Source: Lepidurus packardi
Lineage: Eukaryota > Arthropoda > Branchiopoda > Notostraca > Triopsidae
Assembly: GCA_023053545.1 (NCBI GenBank)
Contig: JAKZAN010000006.1
Span: forward strand, 11,849,412-11,913,411
Length of the DNA: 64,000 nucleotides
Direction: 5' to 3'
Below, piece after piece: positions 34,817 through 45,666 of this stretch. The translations under genes were made by a program, and so were the position numbers. Every line of letters begins with the position of its first letter. Position 1 is the first letter of the stretch. The notes beneath the pieces are model-generated. The model saw only the letters and a list, made by a program, of their open reading frames with translations, was not told where the DNA came from and made no database searches.

Positions 34817-35418
34817 CCCTGTTTTGTGCTTATAAGCATATGTGCTTATAAGACTCGTTACTAAGCTACTAGTTTAGTCAACTTTTTTTAACCAAAACTT
34901 TTAATGTTATCTTTACTAAACTACCACTCGTTGTTGGATGTCAATGGAAAAAAAGTAATTTAAATCACGTCTTCGACAGGAATGGGAGAGCTGGATGATA
35001 AGTGGATATAAAGAATATATGACGACAGGAAACATGAAACGAGCGTCTTATGAAGAAGTCTGTCAATGGATAACAGAAACGTGGAAGGAAGTTCCAGTAT
35101 CAACCATCAAAAATGGATTTTAAAAGACAAAAATCGATTTTTATGGTGAGGTGAAGGACGAGACTGACGACAACTCGACAGATGATGAGGAAACTGAAAC
35201 GATTTTTGGAACGGACCATGATGATGGGGGTATTCGCGTGCAATTAATTGATATTCTGTTAGACGAAGAAAATTTTGCTAATGACAATGAATATGACATT
35301 TATGAATAAAAATTTCATGTTTTTTCCTAAGCTACTACTGTTTACTAAGCACATTTGGCCAGCAAAAATAAGTTTTAAACTCTACTGTAAGCTACTAGTG
35401 TATAACCGTACAATAGGG
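34817..35418 (+). mobile_element. Pogo-like DNA transposon remnant with transposase C-terminus
   Basis: The ends CCCTGTTTTGTGCTTATA and, inverted, CCCTATTGTACGGTTATA are alike, with TA on both outer sides (34815-34816 and 35419-35420). The + strand at about 34,980-35,120 reads YEEVCQWITETWKEV and STIKNGF, the pattern at the C-terminal end of pogo/Tigger transposases (W..V...TI..GF). An acidic tail follows in another frame, ending NEYDIYE, stop at about 35,309. The catalytic DDE core is gone, so this is an internally deleted copy. Confidence 0.7.
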
Positions 35419-35855
35419 TAGAAACCATAAAAAAGTGCCTAGATCCCATTCAAGGTTGTTAAGATGTTTTACATTCCTCATAGTCACTATCGGTTGTGCA
35501 CTGCCTACATCACTCTGCTATTTAGGCCATCCTCCGGCGAAGCTTCAATCCGAACTACAAATTCGAATAATCAAAGTACATTTTTAGTATCGATTAACTG
35601 AATAAGTGATCTCATGGTAAACTTCGCGTTGAATTCAGATTTGCATTTCGCGTATCCAATGTAAACCATGCTCCACAGAAGAAAAGGTAAGGAATTTTAA
35701 CCAAAAATTCGACGTTTTTACCAAAATTACGCTAAAGCCCTGTTTGAGCTCAATTCGGCCTCGCCTGCAGCTCCTAAGCTATAAAACATGAATATGTTGC
35801 CGCAAACGGGGTTTCATCACGCGAAAAACCAGTACAGAATTAGCCACAACCCCGG
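35419..35855. other. 3' flank of PSME4
   Basis: Probably the PSME4 3' UTR (reverse strand) near 35,855 and intergenic beyond. No clear AATAAA is seen on the reverse strand here. Confidence 0.4.
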
Positions 35856-38800
35856 TTACGCGTAGTAGTTCGGGGATACTAACAAATCCGTTAATATCAC
35901 CAGCTGATCATCCGTAAACTTTGATTTATGGTCATGCCAACTGTCGTGATGCGTTCTCCTGAAGTTGGACAACGTTTTCTTCACAGCTATCTATTAAAAC
36001 AAAAGAAGCAAGTTATATTTACTGTGCGAAGAACGCGTTGAAACTTACAGGAATAGGCTGCGGATCATTTAAATGATCCCCCAATGTCACCAGGATGTCC
36101 GGTAGAATAGCGGGTACATCATAAGGGTACGCGTTAACAAAAGCACAGAGTCCCAATACTCCCCCGTGTCTTTTCAAGAAAGGACTCACTCCATTTGTTA
36201 CAACTTCCTCGCTAACCCCAATCTGGTTAGCTTTCCGTTTAGGTAACCGAGTTTTGGCATTAACATAAAATTTCGCCTATTTGAAAAGAGTAAGAAAAAA
36301 TGCAGTTGAAACAATAAAAGAACCGTTCAATACATACCAGCAATTTCTCGGTATGTTCGTTAGTAATCAACCCACAGTGCAGCAACCCTCCCAAGACTTG
36401 GGCGGCTTTCTCTCGAACTTCCAAACGTTCGTCAAGCAGCATTTTAAGAACAATATCTACAATCTAAAGACGAAAAGATTGAGTATTAAAATTATTAAAT
36501 TCACATTAATTTCTGTATTCTCCTAATTTTTACTTGTTGAATCCATTTAGGGTGGCTAAGGATATTGAACTGATTGTGGAAAACCATTACTTGCAAAAAC
36601 TCCAGAGAACTCGCTCTGGCTTTCCAGGATTGGTAATCGGCAATCTAAATGAAAATAAAATCGAAAAAATCAAAGAGTGAATCTCGAGGATTTTTTTAAA
36701 AAATATTGTTTCGTACCTGCTGGACAGTATCTAGCGCTGCTTGAATTGAATCCGGCATAAGCAACGCTTGGGATAAATACGCAAGCGCCATAATGCAATC
36801 GCGGCTTAAATCCTTTTCCATGTCACGCCCCTTGGTCAGGTCGCTGTTATCCTGGAGACAAACGAACGGCAAAAGCTGGAATAACTGAGGGATAACCCCT
36901 GCATAGGACCGTGCCACGATACCCGCTAACCACTGACACACTACAAACGAAAGGAGAGGAAAAGGATACATGAACGTTACAGGTGTTTTCAAGAAACAGT
37001 GTCACACCTGGAAGTAAATGAAATAGGCAAATAAAGGCAAACAAATGAAACACAATATTAAATAAATAACCAAAAAACAAAAGCTCGCCGTAATTGTACA
37101 AGTATAGTGTTAAGTTAATACCTTTAGAAAAAGTAAGGTAGAAAAAAAGATTACTGGTTTTGAGTAATATCAGAGCTGTCTGCTTTTCGGAATTTTCTAC
37201 AGGCAATCCGTTGTCACTTGTTGCCAAATCGACTTCCATGACTTCTTCCGAGGTGCTTTCCTTTTCACCGTCCAACAAAACGCTCAACTTGGGAACCACT
37301 TCTTGCAGGAAATCTGACACACGCGGTGACAAGGTAGGCAGCGAATTCGGAAGCCGCAAATCGTACAGGAACAAGTTGGTAAGTACGCTAAAGAAAAGGA
37401 CCGATTCAAAATGATAAAATGCGTAGCAGTAGCGAAACTACAAGTAGTGATTGCTACATGGACTTTGCATATTGACCAATGACATTTTCTTTCACGTGGT
37501 TTTGACCAATCTGGTCATTCCAGCCTACTACTATACGCGTAAGGGGATATCCTTTCTAAACTCCCCAGTCAATTAATGGCAGGTTATTCAATTGAAGGAC
37601 CAGTTCCTTTAATTAACCGAAAAATTATAATGGATATTGTGCTGAGAACCTAAGGGTAGAAGTAGGCTTCAAAGGCGCAGTGTTTGTTGGTTTTTAGACG
37701 TATAGTTATATAAAAATGGTGACAAACAAGAAAAAAGTTCATTACAATGTAAAAGAGAAGTTGCGGCTTACTGAAACTTGAGACAAGTTTAAAAGATTTG
37801 CCACAAAGGGAAGCGGCCGTTAAATTAATAATTCCTCAATTATCTCCACCGAAATGGTTGAAAAATCGTTAGGAAATAAACACTAGTGGGTATAGTGAAT
37901 CTAGAAAAAGGAAACGTGTGTGAAAGTGGCAAAAAGTAGGCGAAACTTTGTTTCTTTGGTTTAAACAAGCCAGCAACCGATTTTTGGTTACTAGAATCCC
38001 CGCTTAATAGAATTAATATTCACTTGAAAAATATGATCACAATAAGCGGCATCTACTGTACTGAAAAAAAAAACACATACCTGCCCATCCTATCACGGAC
38101 GTTTTGGTACGGGTGCGTTAAATAGGGCGTCAAAACTTTCAACAACCTATGTAGCATTTCTGCTACTCGCCATTCTTGCTGGGCTAAGCCTCCTTGGACG
38201 AGATACAAGCGTCTAAAAATGCGAGATTCCGGTTAATAAATATACTATCGAACTACATCATTCAAATATAATCACAAACGCATTTTTGTTTTTACCCTGC
38301 TTCGTTGAAAGATCTATCGGCCACGCGAATTGGGTCTTCCATAAGCAGTTCAAACATCCAATGATACCGATTTGGATCTCGACTTTCCTGACAAACGAAA
38401 AAAAAACCCCGTCGATTTTAAGGTTAAAAGACAGAAAGAAAGAAATTAACTTTAAGCTTATTAGTTCAAAAGACATTACCGAAGCTGTAGCTACAGCAGT
38501 GGCCCAATCTTTGATGCTCTCAACTGTAACGTTATTGAATGCTGTTCGCAGTAAAGGGCACAGAAACGCCCACAACTTCTCCACTTTCTCGTACGACCAA
38601 TGTTTTGAGCCTCTTATGACGCCTACGAGCATTTTTCACCAAAATAGAGCAACTTAATGCTGAAATTTGATGAATAAATTATTCATTACCGGTTATAATT
38701 TCCGATGCACACCGATGGGAGCTTTCATGGCTATCGATGACCAGTCGCTCTAAATGGGGTTTAAACATGTCCCAATACGTGTCGCCATGATTACGGAAAA

Positions 38801-41800
38801 AACCCTATGCCAAAAAATAAGAAAAATGGTTAACCCTTAAATCCGATAATTTTGTCAAAATGCATACCTTGAAGACCCAGAATCGTAGCGCAGAGAACTT
38901 ATCCTTGCCCTTTTTCTCTTCCAAAGACCAAAAACCGATTAATTTCTCTACTTTTTCAGCGTTACTGAAAAACTCGTGGATTTCTCGCTCTGCTAGCGTC
39001 AGCTCATCAACACTGCGATCCAGTTTGGGCTGTTGACTTGATGGAGCGTAAACCATCATTTTCCTACGGCGAAATAAGAGCACATTCACTTAAAATCTTG
39101 CTTAAAATCCAAAATCTCTCCAATATGAATTACTTAGGCCAGTCATAATAGCCGTAGTGGGTCTTTTGAACAAAGCGACTAGTTTCCCATTCTTCGCTGG
39201 ACTGCGGTCGATTGTCAAAGCAGTATTGCATCCACAAATTATTATATCTGTCACCCATTTTGATAGCCTTGTCTGGTTTCAAGTACAATTCTCGGTCTTC
39301 TTCTTTCACCATTCCTTTAGCTTTCAGGGAATCAAAAACTGGTACGCTAGATCGCTCAGCTACGACATCCGGGTTAATAACGACCTTGGGATGAGGTCTC
39401 TTTTGTAGTTTGAACACTTTGGACGTGGCTCCAATAGCCAGCTATTTATTAAAACACAATAAATGAAGAACAGACCGTTACTAGTCAAACGAATCGAAGA
39501 ATTTACTTTGCGAACGGCAAGCGAGTCATGGATCAAATTGTTCACAAACACTCGAACCATACTCGCAGGGATACTCATATCCCAACGGACTAGGAAATTC
39601 AACATTTCCATCCCGATTCCATAATGTCGCCAATGGCTAAAATAAAATAATAAAATACCAATAAAAATACCAAATAATTATTAACAAATACCCAAAAAAA
39701 TATGAATACAGACAAAACAAATATATAAACTTACAGGTTTCCGTCGTTTAGTAACTTGACGAGTTGCTCGATTAACTCGTAGTAATACTTTTCATTGTCC
39801 GCGCTTCGCTGTGCTTCGCGCTGGAGAGCTTCTTGAATTTCCACTTTAGTTGGTGCGTAATCAGCTTGTAAGGCTTTTACAGCTTCGAAGCAATTGCCAC
39901 TCATCTGAAGAAAAAACACAAATACAAATCATACAAAATTAGGGAAAAATATAAAGAATGCCAAGAAGAGTTTGCAAGCAAATCTCACCGAAAAAGTCAT
40001 GCCGCCCGAAACAAACCGCTTGTCAATGTTACTAGGAATTCCATCCAAGAGTCGGATCACTGATAACTTCTCGGAAGGTTCAGAAGATACCAAAGCTGGC
40101 CATAACTGAGCCAGAAGCTTCCAATCGCGTTTTACCAATAAGGCTCTAGCTCCGCCGTTAATTAACAAGTGTAACGCCCCTTTGAATTGCTCATGAGAGG
40201 CTTTGGTGGCCGGGTCAATCAGACTCAAAAGGCGGGGAACCATTAAAAGATGCATGAACCGATTCCTATTGAGAATCCTAAGCATCGTATCTTGGGCTGT
40301 GACGCGAACCTAGAGCAAAAAGCGACAAATTCCTATAGATAATAAATTCGGCTATGTTCACTGGGGTAGATGTAAGAAGCTGAGGAAGCAAGTGGCGGAA
40401 AAATATTATGAACACCAGCCACAGAAAGTTGAGAACATCATTTAAGTCACTATTCTATGGGATGTCCCAATAATAACTGATAGAACAGTCACAGCAAACC
40501 GCCCAGACATAGTGCTGCATGATAAGAGAGGGAGAACCGGCCTGCTAATTGACATCGCTGTCCCTAATGACTCGAACATCATGTCGAAACATACAGAAAA
40601 GTCACGCAGTAAAGTCACTTCACGCATTCTTGGAAAGGTGCTTGGGTAAAATTTGTGTATCTCTTGTTGAGATCTGGTTTTACCACGTGACCACATTAAT
40701 GTAAAAATTTGTGAGGAAATAAAAGTCATACTACTACTAATAATAATTAAAAAAAATAAGTTTTACTTTGGAGTAATGGGAAGTGGCCAAGGTGACGAGA
40801 TCCTCTACGACGGTTTTCGTGGACGAGTTGACCGTAAAGAGTGTGACGGAATGCTCCAGCATCCTGGCCTCATGTTGCATATACGCGAGATGGATCCATA
40901 CCACTCTCATGTGATCTTTCCAGCCGTTTATACCCGAGCTGAGGAGTTGTTTGAGCATCCGGGCTTGTTCTGTGTGCTTCTGGTGGTCATCAAAGTGAAC
41001 TCCGATATACGACACCAATAGCTCATACACCTAAAACAACCGTTTCAAGTTACTTTCTTCATTCAAAGATAAAAAATAACTTTAAAATAAAAATAACTAG
41101 CTTACATGACTAATGAGCTCCAAAGACTCGGTGTCGTCAGCAGCACACGAGATAAGCTTGGGCACCAATCGCGTCACAACGTTCAACACTTCACGCCGAA
41201 TATGTTTACCTCCCGGTAAGGACAGCATCTTCTCTTCATCATAACCATAGTAGCAGCCCATGGGTTTGATACTAACAGCAGTGTCAACCCTAGGAGAAAC
41301 ATAATTTATAATTAAAAGAGAAATAAACTAAATAAACAGTTTGAAAAGAGAACGACAAACAGTCCAAACGGAACGGAAACGAGGTGTGCACATCCTTACA
41401 GTGTAATTGACTCCTCTTCCCATGTGGGTAAGACTATTCCGGCTCCACTGATAAACTCCCCAATGGTATTTAAACTCCTTTGGATCTCTTCTTTCGGCAA
41501 GGTAATAGTGCCGTTACAATATTGGGTCAAAAGATCCAATTCTGGGACCAAAAATCGTTCCGTAAAGGATAATGCTACAGCCAATGTTTGCTTGTTGGGT
41601 AACAGCCAATTCGCGTTCATTTCTTCAAGCTTTCCAGCCCCTTGTCCCCAGTGCTAAAACAAGGGGAGAAACGTATTATGTAAAGGATGCTGGAGTAATG
41701 AGTACATACTCGAATGGGTAGGAACTCTTGAAGACTTTTATCGTAACCATGGGACACAATCCGGAATTCTTCGGGGCTCATAACCGTTAAACAGCGCAAA

Positions 41801-44800
41801 TAACGGTGCAAAACTCTTCCAGCCTTCTTATACCCGTCTTTGCTAGTCAATTTCAATGCTCTGCGCAAAATAGCCTCTATCTGATCAGTGTAAACTAGCA
41901 AGTCATTCCCATTACACCGAATTACCTAAAATTGCAACAAGAATGGGTTAGTCTTACAAGAGCTGGTTGACTTAACTAAGAAACAAAACCAGACGAACGG
42001 AACAGAACAACAGTAATAAGAGAAATTATTACTTCTGAAAGCAATTGCAAGTTAAACAAAACTTCGTTGTCTAGAATCTCTTCCTTGAGGTTCTCATCAT
42101 GTTCCAGAAAGCTGGTCAGATTTCGATAAATTGGGGGAAAGAACAGTTTTAAGGTTTTCTCGCCGTTCACCTGCAAAAGCATATCATAGCGTATTAGTAT
42201 TTTCGACAAGTATTGTAATGAATTTCAAGTAATTCCATTTTACATGTGCTGCAGATCGGCACATGCTAGATATGAGTTTTCCAGCGACGTGGACTTCAAA
42301 GGCGCGTCCGGACACAAACGAGTACAGTTTTCTTAATCCCACCTAATGTCCAGACGTTTAAATCTTTAAAGCACATTTTATAGAGAAGTTTTATAAGTGA
42401 AATCACATCAAAAATGGCAGGCGATGCTTCCATGAGAACTGACGCTACTAACGTGGACAGGCTTGCATCCAGAATTAATTCTTCTTTGCTCATCCTGGTG
42501 GAATGCCTGTCAATCCTCGTGTGCTCCAACGTACTCGTTTCTACTACATTCAAACAGCGATCCAGTAATTGCACCACGAAATCTTCCATACTAGCACTAG
42601 AGGCACAAACAGTTTGCTCAACCTTAAATAAAGAAATAATCAATTGGTTATAAATTTCTCAACGCTTTAGTTTTAGACTTTTTTGAAAGTTTTTAAGCTT
42701 TTATTTTGTATTTTCAAAAGAGGAAAACGTACTTCTGTCAGGTCTGGGAAAAACTGATGCGCTGTAGAGCAGTCCATTACTGGGACCATGGTAATGATTG
42801 TGCTCAAGAGGTGTAGAGTGTCCATTGTCTTCTTCAAATCGTTGGAATCAATTCCTGGTAAAACTCCCAACAGCAATGGCATTACGTGAGTCGGCCCTTC
42901 AGGAAAAGCTTTCCCTCCACGAACCAACGATCGCGCAACAGCCGCCAGGCAATGCAAACTTGACGTCAATCTAAATAAATAATCCATGAATACCAATCAA
43001 AAAGGGCTAATTTCGAAAACCTTCTTGATATTTGGATATATTATCAATTATTATTATTATTATTTTGCTAATTTCTTGACGTATTATAAGTAATTTTCTC
43101 GATATTAAGTACCAAGGTTTACTAAGTATTTTATTAACGTTAACTAGATTGGATTTTGAATTAATTTCGTTAAGTTATAAATATTAATTTATAGTCGTTT
43201 ATCAAAAGCTAGAATTGCTACCTATGAGGTTCCGTGACAGTGTCCAAAGCCGAGTAGCATCGCTCAAGAATGGACGGCAAGACAATATCAGGGCGGAGCT
43301 CAGCTAAATAGCGCAAAGCGTTGCCGGCACTTCTCGGTCCACTTTTAGCGTACATGGATTGCAAAGCTGCTGGTTTGAGGACTTGTACAAATTCCGTAAC
43401 TTCCTCATCGGTTAAAGAGTACGATTCCGGAGCGTAGTAAAACCAGGATTTCTTCCCAAGACGTTCTCTAAGCAATCAAAACTTGAAAGCACCTGCTCGA
43501 AATCGTATTTATAAGAGTCGAAATACCTGCGAAGACGAACCACAAACTGCGCGGGGAGGTTACGAATGAATTCCTGCAATTCACGCAACCAAGGGCCGTC
43601 GTTTGAAGGGTGGTAGTAGGATTCCAAGGCTTGGAACATGGCCGACAAGTGCTTTAGGCAACTGCTACCTCCTCCCTGACGTCGGATAAGGGTTTTATAA
43701 TATGAAACAATGCAAAGGTGGAGGGAAACTTAGAATGTTACCAAAGTATACACGATCCAAACGATATTCATGGGTAAGCTGTACTGCATGTTGCGATTGG
43801 AAGAGAATGACTTGTAGGAAACGGGTAAATTGAAGCATTGGAGCAACCGCGAGAACATGAAGGGCATGTAGGGCTCCCAATTGATCTTTCCGCTGTTGTA
43901 CATGGCCGTATTGGTAATTAAGACCATCATGCAGATATCCCAGCTTGGGACGTTTTGACAAGAGATCCAAATATTCATCAATTCGTCAATCCAGGCTTGG
44001 AAAGTCTTTGAATCCATATCCAAAGTCCGACTGGTGGAAGGTAGGAATAGAAAAGCGAACTGAGTGGCATCTAGCATGGTCATATCGAAGGGGCACATGA
44101 GCGGACGTAGGATTTCCAGGATTTCGTGAGTTGTCTCTGGCGGGAAATAACTGATTACCAAAGATACGTAAGTTTTTGCAGGAAATTCTTAAAGGAAGGA
44201 TTAAAAATTACACTTTAGCAGCGTCAATGGCGCTTACGACGCAAGTTTTGAGCTTCTCAGGGATGTGCATCATACCCAAATGTTCATAAGGGCAATTATG
44301 ATATTTGACATACAAATCATAAAGTGGTCGCCAAGGCAAAGTGATGTCATCTTTGGTTAAAAGGCGCCTTTTCCTGTGGAAGAACAACGATAGTCAGGAC
44401 AAGAATAAGGTTGTTGGAAAGCGTGCCTACTTTAGGAGCGTTGTTAAACTGTTGCTGAAGTGAACTATTAAGGAAAGTTCCAAGTTTGGGGTGAGAAGTA
44501 AATCGTAGACGAGTTTGACAAACGCCACATGGTCTTCCTTCGAGAATTTGTAGCCGTACAGAGAGATATACCTTAAAAATAGTATTTTAGAGTTAGCTAC
44601 ATTAAGAAATGTCAAAATTAATGAAGTTCGGGAACACACTTGCTTAAACGTGCGGTCCATGTTCTACAGCCAGGATCTATTTCACGCAAAAGGACCGCTT
44701 TACTTAGGTTTTTCTTGATCTGACTGAGCGCCTTGTTGGATTCTTCGTCGAGCCGATCAGCGTAGGGTAAAATTCTATTCGTTTTGACTTCAGATTGAGG

Positions 44801-44905
44801 GATAAAACCCAGCTTTGTTAATCTTTCACTCTTAAAATCGCACATTTTTTCGCTCTCGAATTCAGTTTCGCAAGAACTATTGCTTATTTCCATGGCCTCT
44901 TCCAT
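35856..44905 (-). CDS. PSME4: Proteasome activator complex subunit 4 (PA200)
   Basis: Large HEAT-like-repeat cap that binds the ends of the 20S proteasome and opens its gate; nuclear, with roles in histone turnover and DNA repair. I trace 29 coding exons from the ATG at 44905 to the stop at 35856, all in phase, giving about 1881 aa (human 1843). Exons include 44905-44640, 44571-44431, 44373-44212, 44150-43742, 43675-43527, 43467-43222, 40309-39989, 39441-39134, 37387-37155, 36276-36049 and 35990-35856. Human-like blocks occur in order: [95 protein letters not shown] and [15 protein letters not shown]. The C-terminus YYA is the HbYX-type gate-opening tail. A basic LPKRK motif near residue 1770 parallels the mammalian nuclear signal. 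Two introns contain transposon relics. Confidence 0.97.
37560..38060 (+). mobile_element. Pogo/Tigger transposase N-terminal relic in a PSME4 intron
   Basis: In the intron 37388-38080, opposite to PSME4, the + strand from ATG 37716 reads [20 protein letters not shown], then, with interruptions, RKRKRV and [10 protein letters not shown]. This is the CENP-B/pogo-like DNA-binding region (VKEKL..V and ALF.WF..A). Stops interrupt it and the catalytic part is missing. I could not fix its ends. Confidence 0.65.
40370..40735 (+). mobile_element. LINE 3' fragment with endonuclease-like domain in a PSME4 intron
   Basis: In the intron 40310-40766, opposite to PSME4, 40458-40647 reads [19 protein letters not shown], then [12 protein letters not shown] and further. 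This is the C-terminal R.D...(D).K...IDIA block (PD-(D/E)xK-like, restriction-type endonuclease) found after the reverse transcriptase of many arthropod R2/NeSL-like LINEs. Downstream lie AATAAA and a simple tail of TAC/TAA triplets (about 40,715-40,745), as at a LINE 3' end. The fragment is strongly 5'-truncated. Confidence 0.75.
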
Positions 44906-45666
44906 ACTACTGGCCTAAAAATTCGTAACGTTCTATGACCAAGGGTTTAATACTTTGCAAAAAGCTGCCTCATCTTCGGATAATGAACAAACGTCAGGGC
45001 GAAGCTATTTCTACGCTATATGGCGAGAAAAACTAGCAAAGTTAGCTATTGCAACGCTCTAGTTCGTTGGGGTTAAAATTATTTGGTGCGAACGTAAAGC
45101 GCTTACTCGATAACTAATTATTAGGTTAGGCTAGGACAGATCTAGGTTAGATTAGGTCAATTTAGGCTTAAGACTAGTTTATTTTACAGGTCAGACGCAT
45201 ACTTCTATTTCAAAAGTATATGTCAGCGTATCAATAGCTAAATATCTCATTCTTTATTTGCCATATGGCGTAGCAATAGCACCGAGTAAAACGTTATTAC
45301 TCAGCAACAAAAAGATCTGGAAAGGGCAAATACGGGTTTGGGTATATAAGAACAGATGTGCGATGTGCAAGAAAAGAGAACAGCGAACGCTGGGATTTAT
45401 CGATAGGAACCGTGATCCAACCAACCTTCGTTTTCACGCAAACAAGCGAGAGACAATACGTGCGTTCCAAACTATAAATAATGCATCAAACGAAATTATT
45501 CGTGTATTTGAAGCCTTGAATTCACGGTACATTAAATACTTCAAGGTAAAGTATAGTAGTACCTTCACTGATAGTGATTCTGATACCCAAACAAACAACG
45601 GCTAACTCTTTGTTTGTTTATGTTTTAGATTGAAAATTCGGAACTGGCCTTAACACTTCCCCAACA
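44906..45666. promoter_or_regulatory. Divergent promoter region, PSME4 / zinc-finger gene
   Basis: 760 bp separate the divergent ATGs. Visible items: scattered TTAGG-like words (45,120-45,175), a TATATAAG box-like word near 45,345, a DRE-like TATCGATA at 45398-45405, and a 115-codon open stretch on the + strand without recognisable family. A shared promoter is an inference from spacing. Confidence 0.4.
45398..45405. promoter_or_regulatory. DRE-like motif TATCGATA
   Basis: Second perfect TATCGATA of the window, again in a presumed promoter (about 260 bp before the zinc-finger ATG and 490 bp before the PSME4 ATG). Confidence 0.4.

Noticed and set aside
45258-45605. 115-codon ORF between PSME4 and the zinc-finger gene
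   Set aside because: No family resemblance, non-ATG start, lies in a presumed promoter, and cannot be spliced in frame to the zinc-finger ORF because of a stop before its ATG.
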